Shown: piece after piece, positions 1 through 5,271 of the stretch
Layout: every line of letters begins with the position of its first letter
Numbering within the stretch: position 1 is the stretch's first letter
NCBI GenBank assembly: GCA_016839405.1
Contig: JAEOUJ010000172.1
Span: 1-5,773, forward strand
DNA: 5,773 nt
Reading direction: 5' to 3'
From: Candidatus Gerdarchaeota archaeon
GTDB taxonomy: Archaea; Asgardarchaeota; Heimdallarchaeia; JABLTI01
Position numbers and translations under genes: made by a program
Notes under the pieces: model-generated
Databases searched by the model: none
What the model was told of the DNA's origin: nothing
Seen by the model: the letters and a program-made list of their open reading frames with translations, nothing else

Positions 1-2
1 AA

Positions 3-365
3 AATTACCTGAAGAAACTTGGGTACATTCAACCTATTTTTGAAAACATTTCATACAAATGGTATATTGATGCTGGTTTGCACAAAGATATTGATATTTA
101 TTGGACATATTATACTTTTGATTGTGAAGTAGCAGCTTATAGAAAAGATGGTACTGAAAATCCTTATGGTTATCGTAATATTTATTCGCTCAAAAAAAGA
201 ATGGATGAAGATGAACCTGATAGTGGTTGTGGTTTAAATTTCCGCGGTTCTAATGATATTATTCTCATGCATGATTATCCTGGTATTGATGATCTTTTCA
301 TTCCTTTAATTAATGCCTTAATAACAAAAGGCATCTATTTCAAAAAACCAATTTTTAGTTTCTAA
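3..365 (+). CDS. C-terminal fragment of a putative polysaccharide deacetylase (NodB/CE4-like)
   Basis: The reading frame is open from the left edge, so this is the 3' end of a longer gene: about 120 residues are visible and the start lies outside. A TTG at 78 is internal, not a start. The recognisable part is near the end: IILMHDYPG (His codon 270-272), then about 20 residues rich in hydrophobics and GIYFKKP. In NodB/CE4 deacetylases the last motif is a hydrophobic strand followed by LxHD, then a helix and a G-Y/I-x-F strand; that His is the catalytic acid. The upstream stretch IDIYWTYYTFDCE could be the preceding barrel strand. The metal-binding motifs would lie outside the window, so activity cannot be judged. 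If correct, it would remove acetyl groups from a surface or extracellular glycan, which fits the sugar-nucleotide genes to the right. The family call is moderate; another hydrolase with a TIM-like barrel is possible. It is convergent with the M20 gene, with 4 nt between the stops. Confidence 0.55.
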   Translation, partial: NYLKKLGYIQPIFENISYKWYIDAGLHKDIDIYWTYYTFDCEVAAYRKDGTENPYGYRNIYSLKKRMDEDEPDSGCGLNFRGSNDIILMHDYPGIDDLFIPLINALITKGIYFKKPIFSF

Positions 366-369
366 TTCT

Positions 370-1704
370 TCATTTTATTTTTTTCAAAATCCTTTTTACT
401 ACTTCTAAATAAAAATTTGTTACCTTGTAAAATGATTCCAAATTCAGCCATTCATTATTTGCATGAACATTTCCACCATCTGGTCCAAAATCAAATGTTG
501 GTATTCCTTCTCGAGAAAAGTATCGAGCATCTGATGCTCCACCCATTTCCACAATTTTTGATGGCAATTGGAATTCTTTTGATACTTCTAAAACAGTTGA
601 TATTAACATAGTATCTTTTGCTGTATTTACCATTCCTTGCCCTGGTTTGAAAATTAATTCAAATTGCTTCTCACCAAATAATTCTGTGCATATTTCATTT
701 AACGCATTTTCAACTTGTTCGTAATTTTGTGTCATCGCTCTAATATCTAATCCTAATTCCCAGTGATCCTCCCTTTCAAATAATAGGTTTGGTCCTATTG
801 TTATACCATAAGTTGAGAATTCAGTTGGAAATTGAGTATTAACTATATATCTTAAATTTTCAAATAATGTTGTTAATCCCTCATCATATTCATGTTCTAT
901 TATATCTTTATCTTCTGTTGGTTCAATAACAGTTAGAGTACATTCATCCGGCACGACATTCCCTTTTATGAACTTCCCTTGACAATCTATTACCTTCAAA
1001 TAATCCCAAGATACATCAACTGATGCTTTTATCATACAATGGATATCTGCACCTCTATTTTGATAAGCTGTATGTCTTCCATGTTGTTCTGATGTGAATT
1101 TTCTTTCAGTTTTTATTCCTGTTGCTTTTGTTTTTTTCTTTGGTATTTTAAGTGTGGCGCCCATAGCATTTCTTCTTCGAGAAATAATTACTTCACCTGC
1201 CCCATCTAAGTTCATTACTGCATCTGGCATTCTGCTAAACTTCTTCATATAATTTCCAGCACTATGAACCCCTCCAATTTCTTCATCCCCTGATAGTTCA
1301 AAACAAACAGTTATTTTTTCTAAATCTAATTTTTTTATTTCCGGTAAAATGGTCATTATTGAAGCAACATTGTTTTTATTATCAATAACTCCTCGACCGT
1401 ATGCAGTTGTGTCTTTAATTACCATTTCAAAAGGATTGGTTTCCCAGCCATCACTGACTGGTACGACATCAAAATGAGCCATTAGTAATAGATGAAAATC
1501 CCCTTTGCCTGCTTTCCCAAAAACAGAATAATAACCATCATCTTCAAAAATTTCAGATTTTATGCCTTTTTCTTTCAAATAATCAACAATAAAATTTGGG
1601 CAATCTCGAGGCGATTTAATATTCTCATTTGGAATATTAACTGTATTAAAACTGATTAATTTCCTTAAAAGTTCTATTAGTTCTTGCTTGTTAATTACAT
1701 TCAT
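370..1704 (-). CDS. M20-family metallopeptidase / deacylase (ArgE/DapE/carboxypeptidase-like)
   Basis: This 444-residue cytosolic protein has the complete di-zinc signature of the M20 family: H77 and D79 in MAHFDVVP, bridging D108 in GRGVIDNKN, general base E141 and ligand E142 in GDEEIGG, D167 in MNLDG, and H414 in GGNVHANNEW. The lid (dimerisation) domain begins near residue 180 and carries GRHTAYQNRGADIH at 209-222, which matches the GHxAYP-type segment whose His reaches the neighbouring active site; the Pro is Gln here. GNVVPDE (248-254) and LDIRAMTQ (319-326) are also lid-type motifs, but about 55 residues separate them where most relatives go directly from one to the next, so the lid looks enlarged. 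Family members hydrolyse amide bonds of peptides, N-acyl amino acids or N-succinyl-diaminopimelate; the substrate cannot be chosen here. The ATG start is supported by GTGAT 5 nt upstream. It is transcribed divergently from the MBL-fold gene. Confidence 0.9.
   Translation of the reverse strand: MNVINKQELIELLRKLISFNTVNIPNENIKSPRDCPNFIVDYLKEKGIKSEIFEDDGYYSVFGKAGKGDFHLLLMAHFDVVPVSDGWETNPFEMVIKDTTAYGRGVIDNKNNVASIMTILPEIKKLDLEKITVCFELSGDEEIGGVHSAGNYMKKFSRMPDAVMNLDGAGEVIISRRRNAMGATLKIPKKKTKATGIKTERKFTSEQHGRHTAYQNRGADIHCMIKASVDVSWDYLKVIDCQGKFIKGNVVPDECTLTVIEPTEDKDIIEHEYDEGLTTLFENLRYIVNTQFPTEFSTYGITIGPNLLFEREDHWELGLDIRAMTQNYEQVENALNEICTELFGEKQFELIFKPGQGMVNTAKDTMLISTVLEVSKEFQLPSKIVEMGGASDARYFSREGIPTFDFGPDGGNVHANNEWLNLESFYKVTNFYLEVVKRILKKIK
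373..385 (+). terminator. T-rich tract downstream of the deacetylase-like gene
   Basis: TTTTATTTTTTTC starts 7 nt after the stop of the plus-strand gene. Archaeal RNA polymerase stops at T-rich tracts on the non-template strand with no hairpin required, so this is a plausible terminator. The same bases encode the Lys-rich C-terminus (KKIK) of the convergent M20 gene, so the site would be shared with coding sequence. Confidence 0.4.
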
Positions 1705-1709
1705 ACTAA

Positions 1710-1714
1710 ATCAC
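1710..1714 (-). promoter_or_regulatory. Shine-Dalgarno-like site of the M20 gene
   Basis: Read on the minus strand this is GTGAT, five bases matching the archaeal anti-SD complement (GGAGGTGATC), with 5 nt before the ATG. It supports the start at 1704. Confidence 0.6.
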
Positions 1715-1742
1715 TTTTTTAGACAAAATTTACTTTACATTA

Positions 1743-1752
1743 CTATTAATAG
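1743..1752 (-). promoter_or_regulatory. Candidate TATA region of the M20 gene, a perfect 10-bp palindrome
   Basis: CTATTAATAG is identical to its reverse complement. On the minus strand it is preceded by CAATAAAAT and is centred about 43 nt upstream of the M20 ATG. A TATA box there would place transcription start about 17 nt before the ATG, leaving room for the GTGAT site. It could equally be a dimeric regulator site in the divergent spacer. Based on position and composition only. Confidence 0.3.
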
Positions 1753-1761
1753 ATTTTATTG

Positions 1762-1780
1762 AAAAGAGTGAGTTTAAGCA
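1762..1780 (+). promoter_or_regulatory. Candidate BRE/TATA region of the MBL-fold gene
   Basis: AAAAGAGTGAG followed by TTTAAGCA resembles a purine-rich BRE plus TATA-like element. Start of transcription about 25 nt downstream (near 1800) would give a short leader holding the GAGG ribosome site. No experimental support is visible; this is inferred from archaeal promoter geometry. Confidence 0.3.
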
Positions 1781-1814
1781 TAACAATTTTATTTTCACTT
1801 GTAGACTTTCTTTT

Positions 1815-1818
1815 GAGG
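1815..1818 (+). promoter_or_regulatory. Shine-Dalgarno site of the MBL-fold gene
   Basis: GAGG (within TGAGGA) lies 8 nt before the ATG at 1827 but 14 nt before a second in-frame ATG at 1833. The spacing favours the first ATG. Confidence 0.6.
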
Positions 1819-1826
1819 AATTAATA

Positions 1827-2480
1827 ATGACTATGAAATTAAAATTACTTGGCCATGCTTCCTTCAAGCTTTTAGTTGATGACAAAGTTATTTACATTGA
1901 TCCTTATGGCGGAGATGATTCAGAATATCAAGAAAAAGCAGATTTAATATTATCAACACATGAACATCTAGATCATTCTGAACCAAATAAAATTGCAATA
2001 GCAAGAGATGAAAACACCATTATTCTAACTTCATCAAGGAATAAAAATAAAATTGAAGGAAAAGTTATTGCTATTGATCCCGGAGAAAAACAAGAAGTAA
2101 AAGGTATTACTATACATGGTGTCCCAGGTTATAACGTTAGGCGCTTTAGAGAGGAAAACATTCCCTTTCATCCAAAAGGCATTCAAACTGCTTTTATAAT
2201 TGAAGCTAAAGGAAAACGCATCTATTTTGCAGGAGATACTGATTTTATCGAGGAAATGAAAAATTTGAAAGATATTGATATTGCCATGCTTCCTATGGAT
2301 GGTAAATACACAATGGATCCTAAAGAGGCTATGCAAGCTGTTGAAGCTATTAAACCAAAAATGGTTATACCAATGCATTGGCGTGATAAAGATCCTGAAA
2401 AATTCAAATCTGATGTTGAAACAAAACACCCAGACATTAAAGTAACTGTCATCAAACCAGGAGAAGTATTCGAATTTTAA
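1827..2480 (+). CDS. UlaG-like metallo-beta-lactamase-fold metal-dependent hydrolase
   Basis: This 217-residue protein has the short single-domain form of the MBL fold related to UlaG (L-ascorbate-6-phosphate lactonase) and the UPF0173 hydrolases. The opening MKLKLLGHASF (His10) and IDPY (Asp25) are typical of that branch. The metal site is HEHLDH at 45-50 (H45, H47, D49, H50), with a His at 115 (FHPKG), Asp137 in FAGDTDF and His184 in IPMHW. All expected ligands are present, so it should be an active cytosolic hydrolase. The family acts on lactones, phosphodiesters and other substrates, and nothing here fixes which. The ATG at 1827 is supported by GAGG 8 nt upstream. It shares a 122-bp divergent spacer with the M20 gene and ends before a long pyrimidine tract, so it is probably transcribed alone. 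Confidence 0.88.
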   Translation: MTMKLKLLGHASFKLLVDDKVIYIDPYGGDDSEYQEKADLILSTHEHLDHSEPNKIAIARDENTIILTSSRNKNKIEGKVIAIDPGEKQEVKGITIHGVPGYNVRRFREENIPFHPKGIQTAFIIEAKGKRIYFAGDTDFIEEMKNLKDIDIAMLPMDGKYTMDPKEAMQAVEAIKPKMVIPMHWRDKDPEKFKSDVETKHPDIKVTVIKPGEVFEF

Positions 2481-2486
2481 GCTATG

Positions 2487-2529
2487 TTTTTCTCTTTTCC
2501 TTATTTTTATTTTCATTCATTTTTTTCTT
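2487..2529 (+). terminator. Long pyrimidine/T-rich terminator after the MBL-fold gene
   Basis: Starting 7 nt after the stop, about 43 bases are nearly all T with some C, containing several runs of four to seven T. No clear hairpin precedes it. This matches factor-independent archaeal termination at T-rich tracts and separates the MBL-fold gene from the ESCRT-like gene. Confidence 0.6.
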
Positions 2530-2555
2530 ATCAAAATAAAATGGTTTAATAAGCT

Positions 2556-2577
2556 AAAAGTTCCTTTTTATTATTAG
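2556..2577 (+). promoter_or_regulatory. Candidate BRE/TATA promoter of the UEV-Vps23 gene
   Basis: AAAAGTTCC followed by TTTTTATTATTA lies 30-51 nt before the ATG at 2607. A second copy of AAAAGTTC occurs at almost the same distance from the next gene's ATG (3350). Both genes also have AGAGTTGTT closer to the start (2591-2599 and 3391-3399), roughly where transcription would begin. The repetition at matching positions makes a shared promoter form plausible, but not proven. Confidence 0.4.
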
Positions 2578-2606
2578 AGAAAACTAAAGTAGAGTTGTTT
2601 TGTAGA

Positions 2607-3284
2607 ATGAAGAATATACCAGATGTAATTTTAGCACGAGAAGCTAACTGGATGTACGAAAAAGGTCGTGGTTTTGAACCCTATAAAGGAGACATGACTC
2701 GGTGGCGTGGTCTAATTCCAGGTCGTGGTGAGTTCAAAGAACGTTTCTTTACTGTTGAAATCGAAATGCTAGATGGTTTCCCAGCTTCACCACCTTTAGT
2801 GAAAATGGTATCTGAGGTTGATCACCCTCGAGTGAAAAAAGGCGGTATAATAGATTTATGGATTGTTAAGCGTTGGAGCCCAGAATACCATTTATTCCAA
2901 ATAGCTAACTCCATTAAAGGTTTATTTGCTCGTGAACCCTTAAGTCCAGCAAGACATTTGCTTGAAAAAGGAGCTAAACCAACAGCTGTACCAGCTAATG
3001 CTTTTGAAGTCTACAATCGTCAGAAGGTTCAATTAGAAGAGGTTTTGAAAGAAAAAGAACAAGAAATTGCCCGTGTTAGAGCAGCTCTAGCTGGACGGTC
3101 ATCTATAGATCGTTCTTCTGAACGTGAAAAATATCTTAATAAACGTAAACTTGAACTTGAAGAAGAAATATTTGATGTTGAAGAAAGATTTCATTGGGCA
3201 GATATTTCAAGTGTTGATTTTGCTAAAGAATACCTTCGTATACGCACACAATTGCAAGTAATAACTTTAGCTAGTCAAGGTTAA
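2607..3284 (+). CDS. ESCRT-I subunit: UEV (E2-like) domain + coiled coil + Vps23/TSG101 steadiness box
   Basis: The 225-residue product begins with an E2/UEV fold (about 5-120): RWRGLIPG (W33), FFTVEIE strand, GFPASPP (57-63), HPRV (73-76) and the E2-like WSP at 90-92. The residue aligned with the E2 catalytic cysteine, ten after the His of the HPN motif, is Asp83 (GIIDLW), and the HPN Asn is Arg75, so it cannot carry ubiquitin as a thioester. A linker (121-133) leads to a charged coiled coil (134-192, interrupted near 164-170), then FHWADISSVDFAKEYLRIR (195-213), which resembles the TSG101 steadiness box (helix, turn with I-D/S, then F-x-K-x-x-R). In eukaryotes Vps23/TSG101 binds ubiquitin through the UEV and assembles with Vps28 and Vps37; Asgard archaea encode UEV-Vps23 homologues. 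At 225 residues it is much shorter than human TSG101. Start: the ATG at 2607 is preferred over an in-frame TTG at 2595, although no strong ribosome site is seen. GC is about 38%, above its neighbour. Confidence 0.85.
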   Translation: MKNIPDVILAREANWMYEKGRGFEPYKGDMTRWRGLIPGRGEFKERFFTVEIEMLDGFPASPPLVKMVSEVDHPRVKKGGIIDLWIVKRWSPEYHLFQIANSIKGLFAREPLSPARHLLEKGAKPTAVPANAFEVYNRQKVQLEEVLKEKEQEIARVRAALAGRSSIDRSSEREKYLNKRKLELEEEIFDVEERFHWADISSVDFAKEYLRIRTQLQVITLASQG

Positions 3285-3285
3285 T

Positions 3286-3332
3286 CTCAGCTTTATTGCT
3301 GAGTTTCTATTTATTTTTAAGTTTCATTTTTG
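3286..3332 (+). terminator. Hairpin plus T-rich tract terminator of the UEV-Vps23 gene
   Basis: A perfect 6-bp stem, CTCAGC (3286-3291) and GCTGAG (3298-3303) around the loop TTTATT, starts 1 nt after the stop codon. It is followed by about 29 bases of mostly T. This is the layout of a bacterial-style intrinsic terminator. Archaeal termination usually needs only the T tract, so the hairpin may instead protect the RNA 3' end. Confidence 0.65.
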
Positions 3333-3349
3333 ATTTTCTAGTAAAATTA

Positions 3350-3377
3350 AAAAGTTCTTATTTTTGTATTGTTTATG
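3350..3377 (+). promoter_or_regulatory. Candidate BRE/TATA promoter of the nucleotidyltransferase gene
   Basis: AAAAGTTC at 3350-3357 followed by TTATTTTTGTATTG resembles the region upstream of the UEV-Vps23 gene, 53 versus 51 nt before the ATG. AGAGTTGTT at 3391-3399 recurs 12 nt before this ATG. A TATA element here would start transcription near 3388-3400, giving a very short leader. Confidence 0.35.
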
Positions 3378-3402
3378 TTTGAGAATTATTAGAGTTGTTA
3401 AA

Positions 3403-4584
3403 ATGATTGTCATAATATTAGCTGCGGGTAAAGGCAAGAGAATGCGACCTTTAACTGATACTAGATTAAAAGGCTCTCTTCCAATTCACAATCAAGCCTT
3501 GCTTTTAAAGTTGGCTGATATGCTTGATATGACTAATATTATGGATAAATTAGTGCTAGTTATTTCTCCTTGGCAACTTGAAGATATGAAACAGCTTTTT
3601 CAAAAAACACCTTATTTTTCTAAGGTTAATTTTGCTATTCAAGATCCTCCTAAAGGAACAGGTGATGCTGTCGCACAAGCAGAACCATTCATGGATGATG
3701 AACAACAATGTTTAATTCTTAATGGTGATATTCTTGCACCAATTGAAGAGATTATTCCAAGATTATTGACCCATCATAAGAAATTAAAAACAAGTTGTAC
3801 AATGACTGTTTTTCCTGGAAAAAATAAACGCTATGGATTATTGCAAATATCAAATGATGGTCGAGTTTTAAAAATTAAAGAAAAAGCTAAGAGTGAAGAA
3901 ATAACAGATGAAATAGGTTATATTAATGCAGGAATTTATCTATTCGAACGTGAAATTTTCGATATTATAAGGAAGACTCCACTTTCTGAACGTGGTGAGT
4001 ATGAAATTACTGATTCTATTTCAATTTTGGGAGAAAAAGGACCTATTGGGGCAATTATAACAAATTCTTGGTTGAGCATAGAAAACCCAATTGACTTATT
4101 TGAAGCTCAAAAATTCATCAAACCCTCAAAGCATATAACGAACATGCAGTTTCATTCTGGTGAGGAAATTGGTTTTAAAGCAGCTGAAGATATTTTTATT
4201 GACGAAGATACTTTAGTTGATTTTTCTAGTATTACAATTAAAGGACATGTCTTAATTGGTGAAGGTACACTTATTGAAACGGGTTCAAATGTTGGACCTA
4301 ATGTTTATATTGGTCGTAATTGCGAAATAGGAATGAAATCGTCATTACAATATTCTTTATTATTTGATTTCTGTCGAATTGAAGATTCCTGTGAGATATC
4401 TCATCTCATAGGAGGGGAGGAATTACTCATTGGCAGTAATACCAAAATAAAACCAGAAAAAGATGAATATCTAATACTTGGTGGTAAAACGATTATAGCT
4501 GCTTCTGTAGAAATTTCTACTGGAGTAAAAATAAAAGCGCATTCGGTTATTAAAAAAGACACAAAAATAAAATCTGATTATTAA
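3403..4584 (+). CDS. Sugar-1-phosphate nucleotidylyltransferase with C-terminal left-handed beta-helix (GlmU/ST0452-like)
   Basis: This 393-residue protein makes an NDP-sugar from a sugar-1-phosphate and an NTP. The N-terminal Rossmann-like domain (1-240) shows LAAGKGKRMRPLTD (6-19) with K23, GTGDAV (85-90), LNGDI with metal-binding D109, EK at 160-161, NAGIYLF (175-181) and GEYEITD (198-204). The C-terminal part (about 265-393) is a hexapeptide beta-helix: aliphatic residues fall every six positions at 285, 291, 297, 303, 309, 315 and again at 365, 371, 377, 383, 389. This layout matches archaeal bifunctional enzymes such as ST0452, which also acetylate amino sugars; whether the acetyltransferase site works here is unclear. 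Two deviations: the usual PK of the signature is L22-K23, and the late WxD metal-binding motif is W223-L-S, with E227 and N228 nearby. The ATG at 3403 lies just before the first strand; a TTG at 3364 would add 13 unlikely residues. The HAD gene follows closely. Confidence 0.85.
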   Translation: MIVIILAAGKGKRMRPLTDTRLKGSLPIHNQALLLKLADMLDMTNIMDKLVLVISPWQLEDMKQLFQKTPYFSKVNFAIQDPPKGTGDAVAQAEPFMDDEQQCLILNGDILAPIEEIIPRLLTHHKKLKTSCTMTVFPGKNKRYGLLQISNDGRVLKIKEKAKSEEITDEIGYINAGIYLFEREIFDIIRKTPLSERGEYEITDSISILGEKGPIGAIITNSWLSIENPIDLFEAQKFIKPSKHITNMQFHSGEEIGFKAAEDIFIDEDTLVDFSSITIKGHVLIGEGTLIETGSNVGPNVYIGRNCEIGMKSSLQYSLLFDFCRIEDSCEISHLIGGEELLIGSNTKIKPEKDEYLILGGKTIIAASVEISTGVKIKAHSVIKKDTKIKSDY

Positions 4585-4592
4585 TTTGCTAT

Positions 4593-4597
4593 GGTGG
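4593..4597 (+). promoter_or_regulatory. Shine-Dalgarno site that decides the HAD gene start
   Basis: GGTGG lies 8 nt before the ATG at 4606 and inside the first codons of a competing in-frame ATG at 4591, which has only AATTTGCT ahead of it. The site therefore favours 4606. Confidence 0.55.
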
Positions 4598-4605
4598 AAA
4601 ATATA

Positions 4606-5271
4606 ATGAACAATAAACAAATAACTATTATTTTTGATTTTGACAACACTTTAGTTAAATCTAATATAAATTTCCCTGCTATGAAGATTCATATGGCAAG
4701 AGCTATGAAAGAGTTTGGTTTAGATTTTGGCCCTGAAGAAGAGATACCAATGAGATATACTGCTGGGAATATTATAGATGAAGCTGCTAAATATGATGAA
4801 GAAAATGAGACCACATTAACTAAACAATTATGGGAAATTGTTGAAAATTTTGAACGCGAGGGAATGAAAAATCTTAGTGTTGAAGAAGGAGTTTTTACAA
4901 TGTTAAAGGAATTAAAAGAAAATGGAATACAAATGGCAATTTTAACAAATAATTCTAGGGAACCAACTTTAGAGGTATTAAATCGATATTCAATAAGCAA
5001 TTATTTTGATCTTGTAATTGCTCGAGAAGATGTTACAAAGATGAAACCAGATAAAGAGGGAATAGAAATAATCATTAAAAAATTATCTTGGAATCCTGAA
5101 AGTGTTATATTTATTGGCGATTCATGGGTAGATGGTGTTGCAGCTAAAAACGCTAATATTCGTTTTATTCTATATCGGAAAGATAAATTAAATCCTGATA
5201 AATATGACATTAAAATTTGGAAACATTTAACCAAATTAGAAGACTTGCTTTCTATTATCTATACTTCCTAA
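4606..5271 (+). CDS. HAD-superfamily phosphatase (Gph/PGP-like, C1 cap)
   Basis: The 221-residue product has all four HAD motifs in order: DFDNTL with nucleophile D11 and acid D13; LTNN with T114; the lysine in KMKPDK (K137); and GDSWVD with D162 and D166. The helical segment between motifs I and II (about 18-90) is a C1-type cap, as in phosphoglycolate phosphatase and beta-phosphoglucomutase relatives. DxD rather than DxxxD fits a phosphatase. The substrate is not evident; its place right after a sugar-1-phosphate nucleotidyltransferase makes a sugar phosphate plausible, by inference. The gene follows its neighbour's stop by 21 nt, so the two are probably co-transcribed. An ATG at 4591 would add five residues but lacks a ribosome site. 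Its stop codon overlaps the stop of the convergent epimerase by 4 bp. Confidence 0.85.
   Translation: MNNKQITIIFDFDNTLVKSNINFPAMKIHMARAMKEFGLDFGPEEEIPMRYTAGNIIDEAAKYDEENETTLTKQLWEIVENFEREGMKNLSVEEGVFTMLKELKENGIQMAILTNNSREPTLEVLNRYSISNYFDLVIAREDVTKMKPDKEGIEIIIKKLSWNPESVIFIGDSWVDGVAAKNANIRFILYRKDKLNPDKYDIKIWKHLTKLEDLLSIIYTS

Noticed and set aside
78..365. Complete small gene of 95 residues starting at TTG 78
   Set aside because: The frame continues open to the left edge and the preceding residues look like ordinary protein, so this is the tail of a larger gene.
417..611. Plus-strand open frame opposite the M20 gene
   Set aside because: It lies within the C-terminal coding region of the M20 enzyme, including the zinc-ligand segment, and shows no recognisable motif.
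2034..2516. Minus-strand open frames opposite the MBL-fold gene
   Set aside because: They are Phe/Ser/Asn-rich translations of the complement of an AT-rich gene with intact metal-binding motifs on the plus strand.
2595..2606. Upstream TTG start for the UEV-Vps23 gene (adding MFCR)
   Set aside because: It overlaps the AGAGTTGTT element, has no ribosome site before it, and the ATG 12 nt downstream starts just before the first UEV helix.
2967..2996. PTAP-like motif (KPTAVPAN, residues 124-131) in the UEV linker
   Set aside because: TSG101 UEV domains bind P(T/S)AP; here a Val is inserted, so the match is inexact and may be a chance feature of a Pro/Ala-rich linker.
2607..3284. Active E2 ubiquitin-conjugating enzyme
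   Set aside because: No cysteine is present at the catalytic position (Asp83) or anywhere in the protein when started at the ATG, and the HPN Asn is Arg.
4689..5234. Minus-strand open frames opposite the HAD gene
   Set aside because: The plus strand carries all four HAD motifs in order; the antisense translations show no family features.
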